The notes under the pieces: generated by a model
Told to the model about the DNA's origin: nothing
What the model saw: only the letters and a program-made list of their open reading frames with translations
The model's database searches: none
Part shown: positions 1 through 6,633 of the stretch, one piece after another
Position numbering within the stretch: position 1 is the first letter of the stretch
Layout: each line of letters begins with the position of its first letter
Assembly: GCA_050181465.1 (NCBI GenBank)
Contig: JBFXDD010000075.1
Location: 1 to 12,537, forward strand
Direction of reading: 5' to 3'
Origin: JACRLW01 sp050181465
GTDB lineage: Bacteria > Planctomycetota > UBA1135 > UBA2386
DNA: 12,537 nt
Position numbers and translations under genes: made by a program

Positions 1-81
1 CGCTTCGGTCGTCGACCAACGCAGCTCCTTGCCGGACATCGACCTGTGGCAATCTCGCGACGACGTTCACGAAGGGTCCGG
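1..81 (-). repeat. Partial copy of the ~174 bp palindromic repeat (cluster 1)
   Basis: Bases 1-87 are identical to 181-267, so this is the visible part of a second tandem copy of the unit at 88-261, cut by the window edge. It holds one half of the central hairpin, the flanking helix strand, the small hairpin and the terminal arm ending at 81. A GCTAGC linker (82-87) separates it from the next unit. The tandem period is 180 bp. On the strand that I take as the unit strand (the one carrying AAGGAG), this copy reads on the minus strand. Confidence 0.9.
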
Positions 82-87
82 GCTAGC

Positions 88-261
88 CCGAACCCTCCGT
101 GAACGTCTGCTGCGATCGCCGCAGGTCCAGCCCGGCGGCGTCGCTGCGTCGGCTCCTCCCTGGCAGCGTAGCTACAGCTACGCTTCGGTCGTCGACCAAC
201 GCAGCTCCTTGCCGGACATCGACCTGTGGCAATCTCGCGACGACGTTCACGAAGGGTCCGG
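88..261 (-). repeat. Full 174 bp imperfectly palindromic repeat unit (cluster 1, version 1)
   Basis: The ends are an inverted repeat of 20 bp (88-107 against 242-261). It is flanked on both sides by GCTAGC. Inside it, 143-153 pairs with 195-205, and a central hairpin (AGCGTAGCT, two-base loop, AGCTACGCT) forms the tip. On the minus strand the two imperfect positions of the terminal arm and the two imperfect positions of the inner helix are all G-U pairs. One helix that is perfect in the other clusters (GTCGCG with CGCGAC) has two mismatches here. No transposase is encoded. It could be a structured RNA gene, a REP/BIME-like element or a miniature mobile element. It lies upstream of the tRNA gene. 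Confidence 0.88.
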
Positions 262-282
262 GCTAGCAGCGCACACCGACTC

Positions 283-311
283 TTGATCGAGACGGAACTC
301 GACGCTACCGT
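283..311 (+). promoter_or_regulatory. Candidate sigma70-type promoter for tRNA-Lys
   Basis: TTGATC (283-288) and TACCGT (306-311) are separated by 17 bases and would start transcription roughly 35 bases before the tRNA. The match to consensus is weak (4/6 and 3/6), so the call rests mainly on spacing and position between the repeat and the tRNA gene. Confidence 0.3.
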
Positions 312-354
312 CCCCGCCCCGCGCGTCGGCGCGAGCCATCGCACCGACCGTTTC

Positions 355-427
355 GCCTCCATAGCTCAGTTGGTAGAGCAGCGGATTCTTAATCCGCGGG
401 TCCTAGGTTCGAGCCCTAGTGGAGGTA
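355..427 (+). tRNA. tRNA-Lys (anticodon CTT)
   Basis: This 73-base cloverleaf was folded by hand. The acceptor stem is GCCTCCA with TGGAGGT (the first pair is G-U), followed by discriminator base A. The D arm is GCTC/GAGC, the anticodon stem is GCGGA/TCCGC around loop TTCTTAA, and the T arm is CTAGG/CCTAG around TTCGAGC. The loop gives anticodon CTT, which reads the lysine codon AAG. CCA is not encoded. The gene faces the 3' end of the GTPase-kinase gene, and no integrase or attachment-site duplication is seen next to it. Confidence 0.95.
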
Positions 428-495
428 TCGCGTGCAACGCGTCGACGGGCGGAGTCGTGAGGTGGCAGTGACCCCTGTCCCGGGGACCGCAAGCC

Positions 496-2313
496 TCACC
501 CACCCACCGCGGCGGGCGCAGCGTCCTTCGCCTCTGCCGCCGCCGCCGCGAGTCGCTTCGAGACCGCTGGATCGGCAGCATCCGACACGCGGCTGTGCGG
601 TGGCTGCACCGGCTCGAGCGGGAGGTTGATGCAAAAGGTGGTTCCGGCACCTTCCACCGACTCGACGCGGACCTCACCGCCGTGACCCAGCACGATCTCG
701 CGCACGATGTGCAACCCCAAGCCGGTGCCGCTGATGCCACCGGTGTTGGAGCCGCGCTCGAATCTTCCGAACAGCCGCGGCAAGTCGCTGGCCGGAATGC
801 CGATGCCGTTGTCGCTGACCAACAGCGACCAGTGGCTACCGCGCGACACCATCGACACGTGCACACGCGGTGAACGATCGGCGCTCGCATACTGAACCGC
901 GTTCCCGATCAGGTTGGAGAGCACGCGGGACATCCCCCACGCATCGCACACGATCTTGGGCATCGGCTCGCAGCGAACCTCGATTCCCTTCTCCTCGATC
1001 TCGTAGCTGAGGAGATCGACGATATCGCTGACCAACAGATTCATGTCGACCTCGCGGAAGACCAACCGCACGCCGTCGAACTCCAACCGCGAACTCTCGA
1101 GGAGATCGCCGATCAGCCGCTCCATCACCTTGATCGCGGTCAGGCCGTGGTCGACCGCTCGAGTCGCGGCATCCTCCATCGCACCGAAGTAGCCCTTCTT
1201 CATCGAGGCGAGCATGAGCTTGATGGCGGCGAGAGGGCGGTTCAGATCGTGCACGACGTTCTGCGCGACGCCCACCAGTTCGCGGTTCTTCTGCTCGAGG
1301 AGCACTCGGTAGCGATCGAGTTCGCCGTATCTCGTGACGAGTTCGAGGTTCGAGGCGACCGTCGCATCCAGAAGCTCCGGAAGCGGCTCTTGATCGTCGA
1401 CGGGAGTCGAGACACGACCCTGCGGCGCGCCGTACTCGGCGGGTCCTGCGCTCGTCGTCGAAGCCGCCTCGCTGCCCGACGGCAACATCGCCTCGAGCGT
1501 CGCCTCGCTGAAGATGTCGGACTCGTCCTGCTCGGCGAGGATCGTCGCGCCCGACATCGGCTGGGAATCCGGCACGTCGTCGAAGGTCAGCTCGAGACTG
1601 TCGTCGTGCCGACCCGTCGCGTCGCGGCCGTGGGCGCGGAAGTCCGAGCGATCGTGGATCGCCCACAGCCGATCGCGCGCCGTGGCCGCCACCGCGTCGG
1701 GGTCGACCTTGCCGCGGCCGAGACCGTAGAGGCGGACCTTTTGCGCGATGAGTTGGGCCGCGGTCTCGACGAAGGCCTCGAACACCCCGTGCCCGGTGGT
1801 CGCTACCGACGGGAACGCGACGATGTCGTCGCGAATGCGGAACCGACGATCTAGGTCGTCCTCGCTGGAGACCTCCGGCAGATCGCGCTTGTTGTACTGA
1901 AGCACGATCGGGATCGAGGTCGGGTCGATGCCGTTCTCGTGCAAGTTCTCGAGGAGGCTGTCGAACGACTGCTGATTCTCTTCGACGCGGCTGGCCTCGC
2001 TGTCGACCACGAACACCACCGCGTCGGCGCCCGACAGCACGTAGCGTCGCATCCGCCGGTACTTGGGTTGTCCAGGTACCGTGAATCCTTGGATGCGAAC
2101 TTTGAAGCCGTCGATGCTGCCGAGATCCAAAGGCAGGAAATCGAAGAGGAGCGTCGCGTCCTCCTCGGTCTTGATCGAGACGAGCTGCACCTCGTTGCGC
2201 GGACACATGATCTCGTGCACGACCTGGAGGCTCGTGGTCTTCCCGCCCATTCCGCAACCGTAATAGACGAGCTTCGCGTTGATCGTCTTCTCGGCGAGAT
2301 TGATGTATCCCAT
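496..2313 (-). CDS. MglA-like small GTPase fused to a histidine kinase
   Basis: The 605-residue protein joins two complete modules. Residues 1-195 match MglA, the Ras-like polarity GTPase of Myxococcus: P-loop GCGMGGKTT (19-27), the TVPGQ switch motif (78-82, with Q82 at the MglA catalytic position), and NKRD (141-144) for guanine recognition. Residues 200-325 form an acidic, probably disordered linker. From about 330 a coiled segment leads to a dimerisation/phosphoacceptor helix with VVHDLNRP (His355), then an HATPase domain with the N box (467-475), DNGIGI (501-506) and GTGLGL (529-534). The tail from about 560 is Ala-rich. There is no membrane segment, so it should be cytoplasmic. The ATG at 2313 was chosen because the product then starts exactly where MglA starts. 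No clear Shine-Dalgarno sequence precedes it. It is the last gene of the minus-strand operon, 55 bases after the M16-like gene. No response regulator or MglB/Roadblock partner is in the window. Nucleotide-state control of the kinase is inferred. Confidence 0.93.
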   Translation of the reverse strand: MGYINLAEKTINAKLVYYGCGMGGKTTSLQVVHEIMCPRNEVQLVSIKTEEDATLLFDFLPLDLGSIDGFKVRIQGFTVPGQPKYRRMRRYVLSGADAVVFVVDSEASRVEENQQSFDSLLENLHENGIDPTSIPIVLQYNKRDLPEVSSEDDLDRRFRIRDDIVAFPSVATTGHGVFEAFVETAAQLIAQKVRLYGLGRGKVDPDAVAATARDRLWAIHDRSDFRAHGRDATGRHDDSLELTFDDVPDSQPMSGATILAEQDESDIFSEATLEAMLPSGSEAASTTSAGPAEYGAPQGRVSTPVDDQEPLPELLDATVASNLELVTRYGELDRYRVLLEQKNRELVGVAQNVVHDLNRPLAAIKLMLASMKKGYFGAMEDAATRAVDHGLTAIKVMERLIGDLLESSRLEFDGVRLVFREVDMNLLVSDIVDLLSYEIEEKGIEVRCEPMPKIVCDAWGMSRVLSNLIGNAVQYASADRSPRVHVSMVSRGSHWSLLVSDNGIGIPASDLPRLFGRFERGSNTGGISGTGLGLHIVREIVLGHGGEVRVESVEGAGTTFCINLPLEPVQPPHSRVSDAADPAVSKRLAAAAAEAKDAAPAAVGG

Positions 2314-2368
2314 GACTCGGCGGCAGCGCGTTCGCTTTGAGAGTGACGCCAGGGGAGGCGCCGCCTCT

Positions 2369-3697
2369 TCATCGACGCGGGGGGCTCGCCACCTTGCGCG
2401 GCACCAGCGCGAAGAAGGTCCGCGCTGCCGGCCCGAAGTGTTCACTCATCGCGCGAGCCGCCGCCTCGGCGTCGATCTCCGCAACATGCTGAAGGAGGGT
2501 CGTCGGATATCCGGACATCGCGTCGGCGAGCAACAGGCGCGCGCGCTCGAGTTGCACGGACGGCATGCGCCGGGCGATCTCTTGGAGCTTCGTCTCGAGC
2601 GGAGGAACCGCCGTCGCCGCGAGGAGCTGCGATCGGATCACCGCGAGTTCCGCCGGACCCACCGGAATGCTCAGCGCGCGATCGAGGGCTGCCTCGATCT
2701 CGGCGCGCGTCGCGCCGGCGGTGTCGCCGCTCTCGCCTCGACGACCGACGAAGGCGAGTTCGCGGTCGAACGGATCGTGATGAAAGGCCGGGAACTGTGC
2801 TCGTGCTTCACCACCACGCGGCTGGCCGAGCTCGGTCACGAGCCGTTTGCGTAGCAGCTCGAACGCGACCCGAAACCCGGCGGATGCACTCGGATCCGCG
2901 GACGGCACACGCAGAGCCAAGGTCACGAAGGGGGCCGCGACGCGATCGTGCTCGATCTCCTCCAGCGCCGTGAACTCACCCTCCCGGGCTGCCGCCGCCG
3001 CGACCGCCGCGCCACCCTCGCGCGGCGGCAACGCCGCGAATGCGGTGTCGACCTCGGCTTGCAGCGCGTTTGCATCGTCGCCACCCAGAAACGCGATCAT
3101 CGATCCCTCGCGACGCAACACCTCTCGCAGTCGCCGACGCACTTCTGCTGCGGACCACTGCGAAGCCGCCTCGATCGCTCCGGCGTCGATCGTCGAACCG
3201 CGGCCGAGCAGTACGCGGCGCGCTCGATCACGGAGGATCGGCCCGGGCAACACCATGGCGTGATCGTCCATCACCAGAACGGCGACGTCCCGAGCTCGCT
3301 CGACCGCCGCATCGTCGAGCTGCAGCTCGCCGGACAGCCACTGGCCCAATCGCGCCAGGGTCGCTGGGAAGTCCTCCTCCTCGACGACAGCACCGAGCCA
3401 AGTGTGTCCGGCGGTGACGTGTGTGGTCACCGGTGAGTCGGCGGCCAACTTCGGAACGTCGGCACGAAGCGCTGCGGCGAGGATGTGGGCCGACGCCGCG
3501 GCTTCCGGTTCGTCGGCGTAGCCGACGGGAAGCGCGCAGTGGAATGCGATCCGGTCGGTGCCGGGCATGGCCGCGACCACCGTCCGCACGCCCTCCGCGA
3601 CCGGCGGCTCGATGGCCGCGCCGATCGAGCCGGGCGACTTCGTCCCGAGGATGGGCACCATCACGGCAAGCGAGAAGCAGACGAGTGAAGGATTCAT
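2369..3697 (-). CDS. Secreted M16-peptidase-like protein lacking the zinc motif
   Basis: The 442-residue product begins with a hydrophobic export signal (about residues 1-25) and follows the pattern of the M16 (insulinase/processing peptidase) fold. The early segment LPVGYADEPEA and the AAVERARDVAVLVMDD region resemble the M16 core. Further signs are a long helical N-domain and a second half resembling the inactive C-domain. Where active members carry HxxEH, this protein has HILAA (71-75), so the glutamate and second histidine are missing. It is therefore probably a non-catalytic member, as in heterodimeric M16 pairs, although no active partner is visible here. The ATG at 3697 overlaps the stop of the upstream ABC gene in an ATGA, so translation is likely coupled. 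The family call is from pattern only. An unrelated fold is possible. Confidence 0.68.
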   Translation of the reverse strand: MNPSLVCFSLAVMVPILGTKSPGSIGAAIEPPVAEGVRTVVAAMPGTDRIAFHCALPVGYADEPEAAASAHILAAALRADVPKLAADSPVTTHVTAGHTWLGAVVEEEDFPATLARLGQWLSGELQLDDAAVERARDVAVLVMDDHAMVLPGPILRDRARRVLLGRGSTIDAGAIEAASQWSAAEVRRRLREVLRREGSMIAFLGGDDANALQAEVDTAFAALPPREGGAAVAAAAAREGEFTALEEIEHDRVAAPFVTLALRVPSADPSASAGFRVAFELLRKRLVTELGQPRGGEARAQFPAFHHDPFDRELAFVGRRGESGDTAGATRAEIEAALDRALSIPVGPAELAVIRSQLLAATAVPPLETKLQEIARRMPSVQLERARLLLADAMSGYPTTLLQHVAEIDAEAAARAMSEHFGPAARTFFALVPRKVASPPRR

Positions 3698-5067
3698 GAC
3701 GTCGTTTCGAGGCGAAGGATTCGGTCGGCGACCGCCGAGGCAGTTGCGTCGTCGTGCGTGATCCACAACACGGCCATGCCGCGCTCCCGCTTGAGCGTGA
3801 GCAGCAGCGACCTGACCGCCTGCGCTGCGTCCGCGTCGAGGTTCGCGGTCGGCTCGTCGGCGACGAGCACGCGGGGATTCGCGGCGAGCGCGCGCAGCAG
3901 GGCGGCACGCCGCTGTTCGCCGCCGGACAACTCGCGCGCGGTGCGGGCGAGCAGTTCCGGTGTCAGCCCGAGCGCCCGCGCGTAGCCGTCGACGGGTGTC
4001 CCCTCGCGGCGCACCTCGCGGCACAGCTCCGCGATGGGGAGCTTGGGCGTGAGCGACGCGGCCGCGTCCTGAAACAGGAGCTGCACCTCGCGGCGGGCCA
4101 GCGTCGTCGTTACCCGCCCGGCGGCGGGCGATGCATGGCGGGTCAGCACCGCTGCCAGGCTCGACTTGCCTACCCCAGAGGACCCCAACAGCGCGACGAT
4201 CTCGCCTTCCCGCAACTCGATCGAGACGTCGCGGAGCAGGGTGCGCCCACCGCGCGCGATGGCGAGATTCGACGCGGTGAGCAGCACGCGGCCATTCGAC
4301 GCCGCTGCCGGCCGCGAGTCGATCGGCGCGACGACCGGCGGTGCCACGGTCGCGAGCGCGCCGTCTTCGATCGCGAAGCAGCGCACGTCGCGCAGCCGGG
4401 CAAAGCGCGGATCGTGGCTCGCGATCAACATCGCGGTACCCGCGGTCGAATCGCGAAGTCGCTCCAGCGCGGCGAGCAATTGGTCGACGCGCGAATCATC
4501 CAAACCGGCGCTCGGTTCGTCGAAGAGGCAGAGTCGAGTCTTGCGTGCCAGTGCGACCGCCAACCAGGCGCGCTGCGCCTGCCCGCCGGAGATCGTGTTC
4601 GGCATCCGTGCGAGAAAGCCCCGCGGATCCTCGATGTCCAGAGCGGCGAGCGCCTCGCACAGCGCGTCGATGCCGGCCGGCACCCGCGGCAGTAACTGTT
4701 GGCCAAGTCGCGCCACGGGATCGAAGGCGCCAATGGGATCCTGCGGCAGCCGGGTCACGGCGGTCGACAACAAGGATCGAAGTGCCGTGGATTCCGCGGC
4801 CGGTCTTGGCCGCCCCTCGATCTCGATGAGGCCGCGGACGACGAGCGGATCGCGCGGGGCCACGACACCGGTGATCGCATCGAGGAGCGAAGTCTTGCCG
4901 CTCCCGGAGATGCCGCGAATCAAACCGCATTCGCCTGGTCCGAGTTCGAGATCGGCCACGCGGAGGAACGACACATCGAAGCGCGAAAGCACCACCTCAC
5001 CCAGCCGCAAGACCGGTGTTCTCGGAATCGTCGTCGTCGTGCTGCGGCTGAGTTTTCCGGTCGCCAT
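3694..5067 (-). CDS. Tandem double ABC ATPase, oligopeptide/nickel (Opp/Dpp) type
   Basis: The 457-residue protein carries two full nucleotide-binding domains in one chain. The first has Walker A GISGSGKTS (52-60), Q-loop LPQDPIGAFDP around Q109, signature ISGGQAQR (159-166) and Walker B LCLFDEP ending at 185. The second has LLGSSGVGKSS, Q-loop LFQDAAASLTP, LSGGEQRR, VLVADEP and a switch histidine in ITHDD. The Q-loop wording (FQD..SL.P) is typical of Opp/Dpp/Nik importer ATPases, and the duplicated layout resembles YejF/GsiA-type proteins. No membrane helices and no permease or binding-protein genes occur in the window, so the transported substrate is unknown. It is the first gene of the operon, divergent from the thioredoxin-like gene across 85 bases. 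The ATG at 5067 fits the start of domain one. No strong ribosome site is visible, so a slightly later start is possible. Confidence 0.9.
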   Translation of the reverse strand: MATGKLSRSTTTTIPRTPVLRLGEVVLSRFDVSFLRVADLELGPGECGLIRGISGSGKTSLLDAITGVVAPRDPLVVRGLIEIEGRPRPAAESTALRSLLSTAVTRLPQDPIGAFDPVARLGQQLLPRVPAGIDALCEALAALDIEDPRGFLARMPNTISGGQAQRAWLAVALARKTRLCLFDEPSAGLDDSRVDQLLAALERLRDSTAGTAMLIASHDPRFARLRDVRCFAIEDGALATVAPPVVAPIDSRPAAASNGRVLLTASNLAIARGGRTLLRDVSIELREGEIVALLGSSGVGKSSLAAVLTRHASPAAGRVTTTLARREVQLLFQDAAASLTPKLPIAELCREVRREGTPVDGYARALGLTPELLARTARELSGGEQRRAALLRALAANPRVLVADEPTANLDADAAQAVRSLLLTLKRERGMAVLWITHDDATASAVADRILRLETTS

Positions 5068-5152
5068 GACCCACGTGCGCGGAACCGGTACATTCGAGCA
5101 GCAGCGCCCGCGCCGACCAAGCCAAGACCGCGCGATCCAGCCACCGACCACC

Positions 5153-6271
5153 ATGCGAACCAAGATTCTCACCGCTTTGTCGATCGCCCTGTCGTTCGCA
5201 CCGCTCGCCGCACAGGACGACTTCGCGACGCTGCGTGCACAGCTCGACGCCGAGCGCAGCGCATGGCTCGCAGCCAGACCACGCCAGCCGGAGCCCAAGG
5301 AGTTCGAGGCGTTCATGCTGGCCGCAGGCAAGCGCATCGAAGACTTCCTCGGCCGAGCCAAGGGCGAAGACCGACTGATCGCGCGGCTCGCACTCGCCGA
5401 ACTGCTGATGGAGATCGATGCCAAGGATCGCGCACTCGCCGCGTTGCGCGGCATCGACCGCGGCGCCCATTCGGGGTTGGGCCTCGCGACGGCCGCGGAA
5501 GCCGCTCAGCGCATCGGCGACGTCGAGTTGCGCGAGTCGTTCCTGGCTGCGGCCATCGCCCGCGAAGAAGCGCTGCAACCGCGGATGGAGCTGGCAACTT
5601 TCCTCGCGACCCGACTGGTCGAAGTGGAGAAGGCAGAGGCCATCTTCACCGCCGCCGAGAAGAGCCGAGAGGACGATGAAGGCAAGGCTCTGGTGCGCTG
5701 GTATCGATGCGCTTCGATGCGGGAACGTGAGGACATCGAGGAAGATGCCTGGCTCACCGCACTGGAACAGCTCGCCAAGCAGTGGCCCAACACTCACTAC
5801 GGCAGCATCGCCCGCGACCGTCTTCGCGCGGTCGCGCTGAAGGTCGGCGACGAGGCGATTCCGTTCGAGGCGCCGACGCTCGACGGCAAGTCGGTCCGCC
5901 TCGCCGATCATCTCGGCAAGGTGGTGCTGCTCGAGTTCTGGGGCGACGGCACCGGTTCGAGTGCGAGGTTCCTGGGCGACCTCGATCGGGAGCTGTCGCC
6001 GCGAGGACTGACCGTCGTGGGGATCGCGATGTTCGCCGATTCCGCAGCCGCCGAACGACAGGTCGCGGCAAGCAAGCGCACCTGGCCGCAGATCTTCGAC
6101 GGCAGAGCTTGGATGAACGAAGTCGCGCTGCGCTACGGCGTCGAGCGTTTGCCGGAGTTCCTGTTGATCGATCGCAAAGGTCGCATCGCGATGCAGAACA
6201 TCTTCGTTGCCGATGCGGAAGGTCGCGCGGAACTCCGCGAGGCGATCCTCAGAGCGCTGGACGTGCCGTGA
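5153..6271 (+). CDS. Secreted TlpA/thioredoxin-fold protein without catalytic cysteines
   Basis: The 372-residue protein starts with a signal peptide (MRTKILTALSIALSFAPLAA, likely cleaved just before QDD). Residues 22-228 are helix-rich and repeat-like, resembling the TPR-like N-terminal regions of secreted TlpA-family proteins. Residues 230-372 form a redoxin domain: KVGDEAIPFEAPTLDGK, then VVLLEFW at the strand before the active site, and a cis-proline in ERLPEFLLID (Pro334). The usual WCxxC is replaced by GTGSS (266-270), so there are no redox cysteines and disulfide reductase activity is not expected. The start gives an N-terminal signal directly, although the frame stays open well upstream. 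The gene is divergent from the ABC operon, and two palindromic repeat units follow its stop after 10 bases. Confidence 0.85.
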   Translation: MRTKILTALSIALSFAPLAAQDDFATLRAQLDAERSAWLAARPRQPEPKEFEAFMLAAGKRIEDFLGRAKGEDRLIARLALAELLMEIDAKDRALAALRGIDRGAHSGLGLATAAEAAQRIGDVELRESFLAAAIAREEALQPRMELATFLATRLVEVEKAEAIFTAAEKSREDDEGKALVRWYRCASMREREDIEEDAWLTALEQLAKQWPNTHYGSIARDRLRAVALKVGDEAIPFEAPTLDGKSVRLADHLGKVVLLEFWGDGTGSSARFLGDLDRELSPRGLTVVGIAMFADSAAAERQVAASKRTWPQIFDGRAWMNEVALRYGVERLPEFLLIDRKGRIAMQNIFVADAEGRAELREAILRALDVP

Positions 6272-6281
6272 GGGCGCTGGA

Positions 6282-6454
6282 CCGGACTACTCGTGAACGT
6301 CGTCGCGAGATCGACGCAGGTCGATGACCGGCAAGGAGCGGCGTCGGCGACGACCGAAGCGTAGCTGTAGCTACGCTGCCAGGGAGGAGCCGACGCTGCG
6401 ACGCCGCCGGGCGCGACTTGCGGCGATCGCAGCAGACGTTCACGAGTAGTTCGG
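6282..6454 (+). repeat. 173 bp structured repeat unit (cluster 2, copy A)
   Basis: The terminal arms CCGGACTACTCGTGAACGTC (6282-6301) and 6435-6454 pair over 20 positions with one G-T. Inside are a small hairpin (6310-6315 with 6320-6325, loop GCAG), GTCGCG (6302-6307) with CGCGAC, CCGGC (6328-6332) with GCCGG (6406-6410), an 11-pair helix (6338-6348 with 6389-6399), and the apical hairpin AGCGTAGCTGTAGCTACGCT (6358-6377). A second small hairpin sits at 6419-6431 around GCGAT. The unit fills the space between two convergent genes and could serve as a terminator for both, although no T-run follows. It is identical to the next copy. Confidence 0.93.
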
Positions 6455-6460
6455 GCCAGC

Positions 6461-6633
6461 CCGGACTACTCGTGAACGTCGTCGCGAGATCGACGCAGGT
6501 CGATGACCGGCAAGGAGCGGCGTCGGCGACGACCGAAGCGTAGCTGTAGCTACGCTGCCAGGGAGGAGCCGACGCTGCGACGCCGCCGGGCGCGACTTGC
6601 GGCGATCGCAGCAGACGTTCACGAGTAGTTCGG
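6461..6633 (+). repeat. 173 bp structured repeat unit (cluster 2, copy B)
   Basis: This copy is base-for-base identical to 6282-6454 by direct reading, separated from it by the hexamer GCCAGC (period 179). Its right terminal arm (6614-6633) overlaps the end of the membrane-protein gene on the minus strand and supplies that gene's last four codons and its TGA stop. Confidence 0.93.

Noticed and set aside
1..267. CRISPR array
   Set aside because: The repeats are 174 bp units with hexamer linkers, not short repeats with unique spacers, and no cas genes are present.
29..286. Open frame of 85 residues with a repeated peptide across the tandem units of cluster 1
   Set aside because: It lies wholly in the palindromic repeats. 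The cluster 2 units have a 179-base period that breaks the frame, and the changes between versions follow base pairing and not codons.
355..427. tRNA-Lys as an integration site of a mobile island
   Set aside because: No duplicated tRNA end, integrase or phage gene is visible in the window.
466..492. Terminator hairpin between the tRNA and the GTPase-kinase gene
   Set aside because: Only a GTCCC/GGGAC palindrome with a one-base loop or a four-pair C/G stem can be drawn, and no T-run follows on either strand.
1147..1854. Plus-strand open frame of 235 codons inside the GTPase-kinase gene
   Set aside because: It is a GC-rich shadow frame opposite a gene with clear domain motifs, and its translation resembles no protein family I know.
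6282..6633. Integron attC sites
   Set aside because: The units are imperfect palindromes of suitable size, but the ends do not contain the RYYYAAC/GTTRRRY core pair and there is no integrase or cassette layout.
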